A DNA stretch of 64,000 bases from Cyclobacteriaceae bacterium (GTDB lineage Bacteria; Bacteroidota; Bacteroidia; Cytophagales; Cyclobacteriaceae), in contig JAHBUD010000002.1 of assembly GCA_019638255.1 (NCBI GenBank), positions 290,092-354,091 on the forward strand, written 5' to 3'. The notes under the pieces were generated by a model. That model made no database searches. It saw only the letters and a list, made by a program, of their open reading frames with translations, and was not told the origin of the DNA. The translations under genes and the position numbers were made by a program. Of the stretch, positions 1-8,110 are shown piece by piece; positions within the stretch are counted from its first letter, which is position 1; every line of letters begins with the position of its first letter.

Positions 1-283
1 GTTGTTGTATTTCGGTGTCATTGCTCGTTAAATGCCTAGGGCATTGGCCCTGGCAATCGACTGACGGGTTGTTTAGCCACTGTAAAAAGTTTTCTTTCGA
101 TTGAAAGACAGTCATGCCTGTTTTTGCTAACGTGGCGCATAGTAAGTCAGTACCGGTTAGCTTAGTAATAACCGGATTACTATCCTCCAACAGAAGAAGC
201 AACGTTGAATAATTGCATTCGTGCATATAAATCAAATGTAAAGATTCTAAGGGGTAAAACTGAGATGATATTTGTAATATCAT
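1..283 (-). CDS. Partial DUF2384 (Xre/MbcA/ParS)-like antitoxin, C-terminus off the window
   Basis: A minus-strand frame runs open from the window edge; in-frame ATGs lie at 283 and 226, so the start is uncertain. The last ~45 visible residues read as an alanine/threonine-rich helix, then VFQSKENFLQWLNNPS and a G-x-C-P turn. That order matches the toxin-binding domain of MbcA/ParS/Xre antitoxins, where a VF..ekf..WL..P..al.g..P pattern precedes the C-terminal helix. In that family the toxin gene (often RES domain) lies directly downstream, which here would be beyond the left edge. The N-terminal part before 226 is hydrophobic and does not look like the usual HTH, so the gene may be N-terminally degraded. 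Seen: frame and motif; inferred: antitoxin role. Confidence 0.42.
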   Translation of the reverse strand, partial: MILQISSQFYPLESLHLIYMHECNYSTLLLLLEDSNPVITKLTGTDLLCATLAKTGMTVFQSKENFLQWLNNPSVDCQGQCPRHLTSNDTEIQQ

Positions 284-309
284 TACAAAAAGTGTTGAAT
301 ATAAAAACA

Positions 310-596
310 CTATGAATTGGCATAAAGACACAGGCTTGTAGTATCGTTGTAATATTTCAAGTAATAATCCTGTAATATTATGAATACTATGTAACCTGGA
401 GTTTTAATGATATTGCTATCAACCTTTAGTAATTCTTCTACCTCGTGAATTTTTTCCGCGAGATAGTGAGCCATCCACCGCGCAAGTGTATCAACATCTG
501 GCTCAAGGCCGAGCTACTTCAAGGCAAGATACATGTATTTCTCACGCCACAATTCAGTCCAATTATATTCTGTGATTTTGCAACTCAGTCCAGTTT
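310..596 (-). pseudogene. Broken reading frame with internal amber stop
   Basis: On the minus strand a frame open from about 596 reads through WTELWREKYMYLALK (559-517), meets TAG at 514-516, and continues in the same frame as LGLEPDVDTLARWMAHYLAEK down to a stop at 310-312. The text on both sides of the TAG looks protein-like (amphipathic, charged, no low complexity), as expected of a recently inactivated gene. No start codon is visible before the stop and I do not recognise the family. The 3' part overlaps, in another frame, the start region of the antitoxin-like gene. A sequencing error could also create the stop. Confidence 0.38.
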
Positions 597-765
597 CTTA
601 CAGTAGGAGTCCAGTCAAGTAGTAGCAATAACCGACCAAAACACATCAATTCGTCCAATTATTTAATAGAAATGACATTTTCAGTTAAATCGAACGGATT
701 TTGAGTTCTTTGCACGCGAACATTTTCAAGCAAATGCCTGTTTTCAACCTTTAACCTTACGTTCT

Positions 766-1971
766 ATGCGGTTTTTACCGGTTATTTTACTGCTGATTAT
801 GGCTTGTTCTGGCTCAGAAAAAACATGGGTTCCTACCGGCACCTGGCGGGCAGTACTTGAATTACAGGGTCAGGAGTTGCCTTTCACATTCGACCTGGAG
901 AAAAAGGGTGATCAGTTTGTGGCCTGGATCAGAAACGGGCAGGAAAGACTCCATTTAGATGAGGTTGAAGTAACTGCCGATTCCATTACCATGAACGTCC
1001 ATATTTTTGATGCGGTGTTCAAAGCGGCTATTGGAGAAAAGGAATTGAACGGTCTGTTTATCATCCAATACGCTGATAATTACCGCATTCCGTTCAGGGC
1101 CACGCACGGAAAAGAGTACCGGTTTGCACCAACCGACACTGAAGCTTCTGTAGTAGATTTCTCCGGAAAATATGCCGTTCAGTTTTTCAACGAAAACAAC
1201 ACCGTTGATGCACTGGGCATCATCACCCAAAAAGGCAACTACGCGGAAGGAACATTTTTAACCCCCACCGGGGATTACCGCTACCTGGAAGGAAATGTGG
1301 TAAACGACACACTTTGGCTCAGCGGGTTTGATGGTAACCACCTCTATATTTTCAACGCGATCAAATTGGGTGATACCCTTTCGGGGATGCACTGGTTGGG
1401 TAAATCTCGAAACCGTAAATGGGCTGGTGTAAAGGATGATCAGGCCAAACCACCAGTATCCGAATCGCTTACGTACTTAAAAGATGGACACACAACCCTG
1501 GAATTCACCTTTCCGGATGTGAATGGAAACCCTGTTTCGCTTCAGGATGAGCGCTTCAAAAACAAGGTTGTGGTTGTACAGATACTGGGATCATGGTGCC
1601 CGAATTGTATGGACGAAACCCGTTTTCTTACCGACTGGTATCCCAAAAACAAAGATCGCGGTGTGGAAATTATCGGGTTGGCATACGAACAAAAAGCTGA
1701 CTTTGATTACGCTAGTGGAAGGGTTAAGAAAATGAAAGAAAAACTGGGAGTGCCCTATGATATTTTGATTGCCGGTACCAACGCCAATGCCAGCGAAACG
1801 CTTCCTGCTCTCAATCGGGTAATTGCTTTTCCAACCACTATCTTTGTGGGGAAAGATGGACAAGTGAAACACATCCACACCGGTTTTTCTGGGCCAGGAA
1901 CGGGTGTTTACTATGAGCAACAACAGGAACGGTTTAATGAAGTGGTTAATCAGTTATTAAATAGCCACTAG
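766..1971 (+). CDS. TlpA/ResA-like thioredoxin-fold lipoprotein
   Basis: Predicted envelope disulfide reductase-type protein of 401 residues. A short signal peptide ends in a lipobox (LIMAC, Cys14), so it is probably lipid-anchored. Residues ~25-240 form a beta-rich N-terminal region as in DUF4369-like Bacteroidota thioredoxins. The C-terminal third (~250-400) is a TlpA/AhpC-type domain with the redox motif WCPNC at about 277-281 and the cis-proline segment FPTT further on. The gene stands alone ahead of mnmA, 40 bp away, separated by a perfect palindrome that includes its stop codon. The substrate is unknown; a role in cytochrome c maturation or general thiol reduction is typical of the family but not shown here. 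Confidence 0.82.
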   Translation: MRFLPVILLLIMACSGSEKTWVPTGTWRAVLELQGQELPFTFDLEKKGDQFVAWIRNGQERLHLDEVEVTADSITMNVHIFDAVFKAAIGEKELNGLFIIQYADNYRIPFRATHGKEYRFAPTDTEASVVDFSGKYAVQFFNENNTVDALGIITQKGNYAEGTFLTPTGDYRYLEGNVVNDTLWLSGFDGNHLYIFNAIKLGDTLSGMHWLGKSRNRKWAGVKDDQAKPPVSESLTYLKDGHTTLEFTFPDVNGNPVSLQDERFKNKVVVVQILGSWCPNCMDETRFLTDWYPKNKDRGVEIIGLAYEQKADFDYASGRVKKMKEKLGVPYDILIAGTNANASETLPALNRVIAFPTTIFVGKDGQVKHIHTGFSGPGTGVYYEQQQERFNEVVNQLLNSH

Positions 1972-1980
1972 CTAGTGGCT
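1963..1980. repeat. 18-bp perfect palindrome over a stop codon
   Basis: AGCCACTAGCTAGTGGCT is its own reverse complement and contains the TAG stop of the thioredoxin-like gene. It is followed by further variants of the same words (catagctataggctggtagct) up to about 2002. It could form a hairpin at the 3' end of the transcript but lacks a T-run, so it is a poor intrinsic terminator. It belongs with other word-like inverted repeats near 24.0, 42.8, 48.0 and 49.8 kb. Confidence 0.7.
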
Positions 1981-2011
1981 CATAGCTATAGGCTGGTAGC
2001 TTAAAATTGAG

Positions 2012-3187
2012 ATGAAAAAAAGAGTTGTAGTCGGTTTATCAGGAGGCGTTGATTCCAGCGTGGCCGCTTATTTATTAAAAGAGCAAGGCTATGATGTTAT
2101 CGGCATGTTCATGAAAAACTGGCATGACGATTCCGTTACCATTTCCAACGAATGCCCCTGGCTTGATGACAGCAACGATGCCATGATTGTGGCGCAGCAT
2201 CTCGGTATTCCCTTTCAAGCCATTGATCTGAGTAAAGAATATAAAGAACGCATTGTCGATTACATGTTTGCTGAATACCAGGCCGGACGCACGCCCAACC
2301 CGGATGTACTCTGCAATCGCGAAATCAAATTCGATATATTTTTAAAAGCTGCCTTGAAGCTTGGCGCGGATTACGTGGCCACCGGACATTATGCCCGCAG
2401 AAATGAAATCGAGGTAAACGGTAAAAAAGTCTATCAATTGCTGGCCGGAAAAGATCCGAATAAAGATCAAAGTTATTTTTTGTGTCAGCTTACGCAGGAG
2501 CAATTATCAAAGGCATTATTTCCGGTAGGTGAATTGTTAAAACCGGAAGTGCGCGAAATCGCAAATAAAGCAGGACTCGCTACTGCGAACAAAAAAGATT
2601 CACAAGGCTTGTGTTTCGTTGGCAAAGTGCACCTTCCCGATTTTTTGCAGCAACGCCTGCAACCCAAAAAAGGAAAAGCGATTATTATTCCGGAAACCGC
2701 AAAGACATACAGCAATGGTCAATCGATGGAGGATTTTATTTCATTGACGAAACCTTATGTGTATCAACAAAGTGAAGGTGAAGAAGTTGGTGAACACAAC
2801 GGAGCGCATTTCTATACCATCGGTCAACGTAAAGGATTAAATATTGGCGGCCAGCCAAAACCGTTGTTTGTAATCGGTACCGATACCGAGCAGAACATAT
2901 TGTACATGGGCTTGGGTGAAGACCATCCCGGATTGTATCGCAAAGGGTTGTTTGTACCTAACGAAGATGAGCACTGGATACGGGAAGATTTAAAACTCAC
3001 GATTGGTGAATCCAAAAAGTACCTCGCGCGCATTCGCTACCGCCAGCCCCTTGAGCCTTGCACCCTCCATAAAAAAGAAGAAGGGTTGTATATCATTTTC
3101 GAACGACCGCAAAAAGCCATCACCCCCGGCCAGTTTGCTGCATGGTATGAAGGCGAAGAGTTGATTGGATCCGGAGTTATTAGTTAA
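2012..3187 (+). CDS. mnmA: tRNA-specific 2-thiouridylase MnmA
   Basis: Catalyses sulfur transfer to U34 of tRNA Lys/Glu/Gln, using ATP and a persulfide carrier, in the cytoplasm. The 391-residue length is normal or slightly long for the family. Visible hallmarks are the PP-loop SGGVDSS (residues ~10-16), the catalytic Cys101 in the [10 protein letters not shown] segment, the second catalytic Cys201 in SQGLCFVGK, and the central YTIGQRKGL segment followed by a C-terminal beta-barrel. The ATG at 2012 begins [12 protein letters not shown], the canonical N-terminus. It appears monocistronic: a palindrome precedes it and a repeat hairpin follows. Confidence 0.96.
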   Translation: MKKRVVVGLSGGVDSSVAAYLLKEQGYDVIGMFMKNWHDDSVTISNECPWLDDSNDAMIVAQHLGIPFQAIDLSKEYKERIVDYMFAEYQAGRTPNPDVLCNREIKFDIFLKAALKLGADYVATGHYARRNEIEVNGKKVYQLLAGKDPNKDQSYFLCQLTQEQLSKALFPVGELLKPEVREIANKAGLATANKKDSQGLCFVGKVHLPDFLQQRLQPKKGKAIIIPETAKTYSNGQSMEDFISLTKPYVYQQSEGEEVGEHNGAHFYTIGQRKGLNIGGQPKPLFVIGTDTEQNILYMGLGEDHPGLYRKGLFVPNEDEHWIREDLKLTIGESKKYLARIRYRQPLEPCTLHKKEEGLYIIFERPQKAITPGQFAAWYEGEELIGSGVIS

Positions 3188-3201
3188 TCCAGAAATATAC
3201 A

Positions 3202-3273
3202 TTACCGCAAAGACGCGGAGACGCAAAGCGGAATTATCATTCACGACTTAGCGTCTTAGCGCCTCTGCGGTAA
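3202..3273. repeat. Dispersed inverted repeat, GCGGTAA family, copy 1
   Basis: The element starts TTACCGC (3202-3208) and ends GCGGTAA (3267-3273). Between them lie inverted halves made of the words 'gacgcggagacgcaaag' and 'cttagcgtcttagcgcctct'. The same design recurs at about 13601-13704 and 21161-21228. It is non-coding, can fold into a long imperfect hairpin, and sits just after mnmA. Confidence 0.75.
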
Positions 3274-3348
3274 ACTTATTTAACTGAAATTTCACTGTAG
3301 AAAATTACTGAGACACAAAGAGTACTCATTTTATTCTATCTTGGTTTT

Positions 3349-4425
3349 ATGAAGCATCTCGCTCCATTCCTTGCGCTGCTCCTATTCACTACCTGCACAT
3401 CAAAAACAAATCAAGAAGAAAACACATCCTGGCAACTCGGTCCATTTGTAAAAACTGATTCCCTTAATCCGGTATTGGAGTCGCTGACAAACACCAAATT
3501 TTATTGTCCGGTAAGAAAAGACACCGTTCGCTGGGAAGAGAAAGATGTGTTCAACCCCAGCGCGGTGGTGCGCAATGGAAAAGTGTACCTCCTCTACCGT
3601 GCGGAAGATGTTGTGGGAAAACATGCCGGCACCTCCCGCCTCGGGCTGGCCGTTAGCGAAGATGGTCTGCATTTCAATCGCCTGCCTGAACCCGTGTTTT
3701 ATCCTGACAATGACAGCATGAAGATTTATGAATGGGAAGGTGGCATAGAAGACCCACGATTGGTAGAAGATGAAAATGGAAGATACGTCCTCACCTACAC
3801 CGCGTATGACGGAAACCTTGCACGCCTGTGTGTGGCCAGCTCACAGGATTTGATTCATTGGACAAAACACGGGCTTGCATTTAAAGATCATCCGGAGCTG
3901 TGGTCGAAATCGGGAGCGATTATTACCACACAACAGCAAGATCAATTTGTGGCTACAAAAATCAATAACCATTATTACATGTATTGGGGGGATACGAATA
4001 TTTTTCTGGCTACCTCCGATAACCTGGTGGATTGGACACCGGTGTATGATGGAGATGCGTTGTTAAAAGTATTTAGTCCGCGGCCCGGTAAATTCGATAG
4101 CGACCTGGTAGAACCTGGGCCGCATGCCATCCTACGCGAGGATGGAGTTTTGTTGATTTACAACAGTCGGAATAAATTAGAAAAGGGTGATAAGCAATTA
4201 CCCGATGGCAATTATGCAGCAGGACAAATTTTATTTAACAAAGAAAATCCCGCAGAAGTATTGAAGCGATCGTCAACGTATTTCATCACACCCGATAAAG
4301 ATTATGAAATCACCGGGCAGGTGAACAACGTTTGTTTTGTGGAAGGGTTGGTTCATTTCAAAAACCGCTGGTTCCTGTATTACGGTACAGCCGATTCAAA
4401 AATTGCAGTGGCGGTGACAGAATGA
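3349..4425 (+). CDS. GH130-like glycoside phosphorylase/hydrolase lipoprotein
   Basis: Predicted exported sugar-active enzyme of 358 residues. The signal peptide ends in LLLFTTC (lipobox Cys16), giving a lipid-anchored envelope protein. The five-bladed beta-propeller pattern of GH130 is visible: DVFNPSAVV (~67-75), LLYRAED (~81-87), RLGLAVSEDG (~97-106) and GIEDPRLV (~132-139), where the Asp of EDPR corresponds to the family's catalytic acid. GH130 members act on beta-mannosides, by phosphorolysis or hydrolysis; which applies here cannot be read from the sequence. No SusC/SusD or other glycan genes adjoin it. A TATCTTGG box at 3337-3344 lies unusually close to the ATG, so the mRNA may have a very short leader. 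Confidence 0.78.
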   Translation: MKHLAPFLALLLFTTCTSKTNQEENTSWQLGPFVKTDSLNPVLESLTNTKFYCPVRKDTVRWEEKDVFNPSAVVRNGKVYLLYRAEDVVGKHAGTSRLGLAVSEDGLHFNRLPEPVFYPDNDSMKIYEWEGGIEDPRLVEDENGRYVLTYTAYDGNLARLCVASSQDLIHWTKHGLAFKDHPELWSKSGAIITTQQQDQFVATKINNHYYMYWGDTNIFLATSDNLVDWTPVYDGDALLKVFSPRPGKFDSDLVEPGPHAILREDGVLLIYNSRNKLEKGDKQLPDGNYAAGQILFNKENPAEVLKRSSTYFITPDKDYEITGQVNNVCFVEGLVHFKNRWFLYYGTADSKIAVAVTE

Positions 4426-4441
4426 CTTTAAAATAATAACT

Positions 4442-4461
4442 CCCCTCCTGGCAAGGAGGGG
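4442..4461 (+). terminator. Hairpin after the GH130-like gene
   Basis: CCCCTCC-tggcaa-GGAGGGG forms a perfect 7-bp stem 16 bp after the stop codon. It is followed by ccgggggtggttgttta rather than a clean T-run, so termination strength is uncertain. The text also matches a G/C-rich repeat seen often between genes in Bacteroidota. Confidence 0.55.
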
Positions 4462-4499
4462 CCGGGGGTGGTTGTTTATTTTAGTTTGTATTTTTTAAG

Positions 4500-4646
4500 A
4501 TGACACTCCTACGGAGTTCATGGATTGGCTTAATGTCTCTTTTTATCCTGAGAGATACCAATACCACTTGACACAACTTCTTTTAAATCCCCGAGGGACG
4601 GCATCTTCAATACCAAAATTTTAAGCCTGGCTCAAAATGAAGTCTA
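4500..4646. repeat. Degenerate short intergenic repeats
   Basis: This non-coding gap holds ACTCCTACGGAGT (4505-4517), a small inverted repeat whose core ACTCCTACGG recurs at 19022-19031, and later an 'aatccccgagggacggc' segment. No reading frame or RNA gene was seen. The two convergent neighbouring genes end on either side. Confidence 0.45.
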
Positions 4647-5210
4647 TTACTCCTTCGCAAACCCTGAAACACCACCTGACACCACATACTTCATTGCTGC
4701 TGGTCCTGAAATATTCAAAGGCGTAACACGATCTTTCGAAATCACAAAATGATCACCCGAAAAATTATACGCATGTGGCAGGTAAACAGAGATCATGTCC
4801 TTCAATCCTAATTCGCTCAAATCATTTTGTGTAACAAACCCGATTTGGTGCAGGTTATTCTCTTTATTCAATAATACCAACACCGGTTTACTGAATTTCT
4901 TTTTGTCACCCACAAAAGCGCCAATCAAATCTTTAATAGAAGAATAAATCAGTTTCACCATGGGTATTCGGTTCATCACATGATCAAACCAATTTGAAAA
5001 AGTTTGAAAAACAATATTGGATGTCAGATACCCGAACAAGGTAATGGCCGCGATGATAACCACAAAGCCAACGCCCGGATAGGGAATGCCGAGCAGGTTA
5101 TCAAGCCACGAAAAAGAAAAATAAATTACATACACTGTAACCGCAACGGGTACAATAAACAACATGCCACTAAAGAAGTAGCGGAGTATTCTTCGAAATT
5201 TAGATTCCAT
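4647..5210 (-). CDS. DUF502 family membrane protein
   Basis: Small inner-membrane protein of 187 residues, function unknown. Two hydrophobic segments (~12-32 and ~45-70) are followed by the family's conserved stretch with RIPMVKLIYSSIKD (~92-105), a lysine-rich loop and a soluble C-terminal domain with a HIGFVT-type block (here HQIGFVTQND) and VSVYLPHAYNFSGD-like text. Length and order match DUF502. It is 18 bp downstream of the cupin gene on the same strand, so the two are probably co-transcribed. Confidence 0.85.
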   Translation of the reverse strand: MESKFRRILRYFFSGMLFIVPVAVTVYVIYFSFSWLDNLLGIPYPGVGFVVIIAAITLFGYLTSNIVFQTFSNWFDHVMNRIPMVKLIYSSIKDLIGAFVGDKKKFSKPVLVLLNKENNLHQIGFVTQNDLSELGLKDMISVYLPHAYNFSGDHFVISKDRVTPLNISGPAAMKYVVSGGVSGFAKE

Positions 5211-5228
5211 AATTGTATAGTTAACGCA

Positions 5229-5642
5229 TCACTTTTCGCTTGTAGTATCGTATCGTTTAATAACCAGATACTTTAACTGTGTTGTGCCGACATTTCGTAT
5301 GCCATGCTCAACATTTGATGGGCAATACAAGCTGGTATACGGACCAACTTCTTTTGTATTACCATCAAGAAAAAATTCGGCCTTGCCCTCCAGGATAAAG
5401 AAAAACTCATCTTCTGGATGCTTGTGTGGAGTATGGGTAGCCTTGCCCGGTTCTACCACACTGAGTTTGAGGGTTCGGCCATCTTCCAAAAAGTTTTTAT
5501 CTGCAAACCAGTATTGATATCCCGCATTAGTAGGGATGGTTTTGGTATTTGAGAATTCATTCACACAGTTCTCGATAGTGTATTGCTGGGCGCATAATAA
5601 GAATGGTGCGGCCACAAGAAATAATATGCTAACTAATTTCAT
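5229..5642 (-). CDS. Secreted single-domain cupin protein
   Basis: A 137-residue protein with a cleavable signal peptide (MKLVSILFLVAAPFLLCAQ). The cupin motif 1 metal ligands are visible as H73-x-H75 and E79 in HTPHKHPEDEFFF, and motif 2 His113 in PSNVEHGIRN. The full ligand set is present, so it should bind a divalent metal, but the reaction is unknown. Export makes a sugar- or metabolite-binding role in the periplasm plausible. It is probably the first gene of a two-gene unit with the DUF502 gene. Confidence 0.8.
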   Translation of the reverse strand: MKLVSILFLVAAPFLLCAQQYTIENCVNEFSNTKTIPTNAGYQYWFADKNFLEDGRTLKLSVVEPGKATHTPHKHPEDEFFFILEGKAEFFLDGNTKEVGPYTSLYCPSNVEHGIRNVGTTQLKYLVIKRYDTTSEK

Positions 5643-5681
5643 AACATTAATGATTATCCGATGTTGCTTAAATTTTAAAGA

Positions 5682-6725
5682 CTAAAACTCGATAACCCTA
5701 CCTTCGTTAAAACTTTTAAATGCTCCGTCTATCACGCGCATAACCTGTACACCCTCATGTGCGGTTACCGGTAATTGTTTATCATGAACCAGTGACTGAT
5801 AGATGCCTTCGTAATAGTCTATATAATTACCCGGCAAACTCTCAACACGTTCACGAAAAATTTTGCCATCAACTTCCGTGTGGAGTAATCCGCGTTCCAG
5901 TTCAGGTTCAACACCCCAATCAGGTATTGAAAGGCTCCTGCCTGCTTGTAAATCTTTTTCTTGTACATCTGCGCGTGTTTTTAGAAAAGATCCCTTTGTA
6001 CCGTGAACAATGTAGGATGGCGCAGGTTCGCGCACAAAATATCCGGCTCTTAACCTAACCCGCCAGGTCGGGTAGTAAAGCAATATTTCAAAGTAATCAC
6101 ACACTTGAGACGTGGGGCGTGTAACGGAAATATCTGCGAACACAGCCTTTGGCATTCCGAACAATACCAATGCCTGGTCAATCAGGTGCGGACCAAGGTC
6201 GTGCACAACACCTGCACCAGGGCGTGGTACTTCTTTGTGTAGTTTGGGACTTAGAATAGGATTGTAGCGATCGTAAGCGAAAGAAATTTCCACCAAATCA
6301 CCAAGGAGACCATTATTGATGATGTGCTGAACCGTTTTAAAATCACTGTCCCACCTGCGGTTCTGAAAAACTGAAAGCTTACCATTCATTTTTTCCGCTA
6401 GCGTTTTCAATTCCATGGCTTCTGCGGCTGTTGCGGTAAATGCCTTTTCTACAACGGCATGCTTACCTGCTTCGAGCACTTTTTTTGCCAGCTCATAATG
6501 TGTGTATGTGGGCGTGTTCACAATAACCAAGTCAACATCTTCATCAGTCAATAGTGAATCAAGCGAAGCGTAACTTTTTGCCTTTGGATAAAATTGCTGC
6601 ATTACCTTGTTTGATCGCTCCCATGATCCAACGAGTCTAAATCCTGGATGCACATCAATAAACGGAGCATGAAATACCCTGCCCGACATACCAAATGAAA
6701 GAAGGGCTGCATTGATAGTTTGCAT
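5682..6725 (-). CDS. Gfo/Idh/MocA family NAD(P)-dependent oxidoreductase (YdgJ-like)
   Basis: Cytoplasmic sugar or polyol dehydrogenase-type enzyme of about 347 residues. The N-terminal Rossmann domain carries the YdgJ-type variant LLSFGMSGRVFHAPF instead of a classic GxGxxG. It continues with DLVIVNTPTYTHYELAKKVLEAGKH and VVEKAF, the latter holding the conserved E-K-(P/A). The central QNRRWDSDF and HDLGPHLIDQAL segments are the usual catalytic-domain signatures of this subgroup. A TTG at 6731 is also in frame, but the ATG at 6725 gives MQTINAALLSFGMSG, the expected N-terminus. The substrate cannot be assigned and no sugar-catabolic genes adjoin. Confidence 0.88.
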   Translation of the reverse strand: MQTINAALLSFGMSGRVFHAPFIDVHPGFRLVGSWERSNKVMQQFYPKAKSYASLDSLLTDEDVDLVIVNTPTYTHYELAKKVLEAGKHAVVEKAFTATAAEAMELKTLAEKMNGKLSVFQNRRWDSDFKTVQHIINNGLLGDLVEISFAYDRYNPILSPKLHKEVPRPGAGVVHDLGPHLIDQALVLFGMPKAVFADISVTRPTSQVCDYFEILLYYPTWRVRLRAGYFVREPAPSYIVHGTKGSFLKTRADVQEKDLQAGRSLSIPDWGVEPELERGLLHTEVDGKIFRERVESLPGNYIDYYEGIYQSLVHDKQLPVTAHEGVQVMRVIDGAFKSFNEGRVIEF

Positions 6726-6728
6726 GCC

Positions 6729-6736
6729 CAAAGGTA
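6729..6736 (-). promoter_or_regulatory. TAnnTTTG -7 box just upstream of the oxidoreductase ATG
   Basis: TACCTTTG on the minus strand is a perfect match to the Bacteroidota -7 consensus. It ends only 3 bp before the ATG at 6725, so transcription would begin at or inside the start codon. No clear TTTG -33 element lies 19-20 bp upstream. Either the mRNA is leaderless or the match is fortuitous. Confidence 0.4.
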
Positions 6737-6768
6737 AGGGTAAGTTTTGAACTCCTTAGAGAAAACAA

Positions 6769-6794
6769 AAGGCTTCTGCGCGCACAGAAGCCTT
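6769..6794 (-). terminator. Rho-independent terminator of the nqr operon
   Basis: AAGGCTTCTG / CAGAAGCCTT forms a perfect 10-bp stem with a 6-nt loop, followed on the minus strand by TTGTTTTC. It lies 24 bp past the nqrE stop codon and closes the operon before the next gene. Confidence 0.88.
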
Positions 6795-6817
6795 CAAATT
6801 CTTTAAAGAATATTTTT

Positions 6818-7432
6818 TTACAACGAGAATCCCATGAAGCTCAGGAATCCTAAAGACATTAAGCCCACAAGAATAAAGGTTATTCCCAATCCGCGAAGCG
6901 GGCCAGGCACATTGGAATATTTCATTTTTTCGCGAATACCCGCAAGTGCTACAATGGCCAATAACCATCCAATGCCAGAACCCAAACCAAATACTGTTGC
7001 TTCGGGGAGCGTGTAAGATCTGCCGACCATAAATAGAGCTCCACCTAATATAGCGCAGTTCACGGCAATCAACGGAAGGAAGATACCGAGTGATCCGTAC
7101 AGTGCAGGCGAAAATTTCTCAATAGCCATTTCGGTTAATTGTACCATGGAGGCAATAACCGCAATGAATACAATAAACTGAAGGAAGGTTAGATCAACCG
7201 TAGCCAATTCAGGACTGATCCATGCTAATGACCCTTGATTCAAAATATGATTTTGGATTAGCCAGTTGATAGGGACTGTAAAACCTAATACGAATATTAC
7301 CGCAACACCAAGACCAAAAGCTGTTTTTACTTTTTTAGAAACCGCCAGGTATGAACACATGCCTAAAAAATAGGCAAATATCATGTTGTCGATAAAGATG
7401 GACCGAATACCAATACTGATTAAATTTTCCAT
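6818..7432 (-). CDS. nqrE: Na+-translocating NADH:quinone reductase subunit NqrE
   Basis: Integral membrane subunit (204 residues) of the sodium-pumping NADH:ubiquinone/menaquinone reductase. It shows six hydrophobic segments and the conserved N-terminal [24 protein letters not shown]. Cys26 and Cys126 (in AVNCAILGG) correspond to the cysteines that, with those of NqrD, hold the intramembrane iron centre. It lies 12 bp downstream of nqrD and is the last gene of this operon: a strong terminator follows directly, so nqrF is not encoded here. Confidence 0.97.
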   Translation of the reverse strand: MENLISIGIRSIFIDNMIFAYFLGMCSYLAVSKKVKTAFGLGVAVIFVLGFTVPINWLIQNHILNQGSLAWISPELATVDLTFLQFIVFIAVIASMVQLTEMAIEKFSPALYGSLGIFLPLIAVNCAILGGALFMVGRSYTLPEATVFGLGSGIGWLLAIVALAGIREKMKYSNVPGPLRGLGITFILVGLMSLGFLSFMGFSL

Positions 7433-7444
7433 AGTGCTTTTCGA

Positions 7445-8107
7445 TTAACCTTCGCGATAGCCATTTAATGAACGCTGAACCCAGATGATAACACCCACCA
7501 CAATACAAGCTCCAGCAGGTAGCAGCATCAAACCGTTACCGGGATAATGCAAACCAACAGCTTCAAACACTTTAAATCCAAACAATGCGCCCGAACCAAG
7601 AAACTCCCGAAAGAACGCAACGATCATTAGAATAATACCGTATCCTAAACCGTTACCAAGCCCATCAAGAAATGAGGGACCAAGTTTGTTGCCCATTGAG
7701 AACGCTTCCAGGCGACCCATTACAATACAGTTAGTAATGATCAGCCCCACAAAAACTGAAAGCTGTTTTGAAATGTCGTATACATAGGCCTTCAGCACCT
7801 GGTCAACCAGAATTACGAAAGTTGCAATCACCGCGAGTTGTACGACAATACGAATACGGGAAGGAATTGTATTCCTCAACGCAGAGATCACAAGACTTGA
7901 CGCAATCAACACCACCACCAAGCTCACTGCCATCGTAAAGGCAGGTTTCATTTGTGTGGTAACGGCCAATGCTGAACAGATACCCAGCACCTGAACGGTA
8001 ATCGGGTTATCAATGTCAAGCGGATTGGACACAAGCTTGCGGTTCTTTTTTGAGAACAACGGTTCGCTCTTTTTTACTTCTTTTACTTCAGCTACTTCCG
8101 TACTCAT
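7445..8107 (-). CDS. nqrD: Na+-translocating NADH:quinone reductase subunit NqrD
   Basis: Membrane subunit homologous to NqrE, 220 residues, with six hydrophobic segments. Cys44 (LGICSALAVT) and Cys127 (ITNCIVMGR) are the expected iron-centre ligands. The RLEAFSMGNK and FFREFLGSG signatures are present. A charged N-terminal extension of about 30 residues (KEVKKSEPLFSKKNRK) is typical of Bacteroidota versions. It starts 3 bp after the nqrC stop codon, within a tightly packed operon. Confidence 0.97.
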   Translation of the reverse strand: MSTEVAEVKEVKKSEPLFSKKNRKLVSNPLDIDNPITVQVLGICSALAVTTQMKPAFTMAVSLVVVLIASSLVISALRNTIPSRIRIVVQLAVIATFVILVDQVLKAYVYDISKQLSVFVGLIITNCIVMGRLEAFSMGNKLGPSFLDGLGNGLGYGIILMIVAFFREFLGSGALFGFKVFEAVGLHYPGNGLMLLPAGACIVVGVIIWVQRSLNGYREG

Positions 8108-8110
8108 ACG

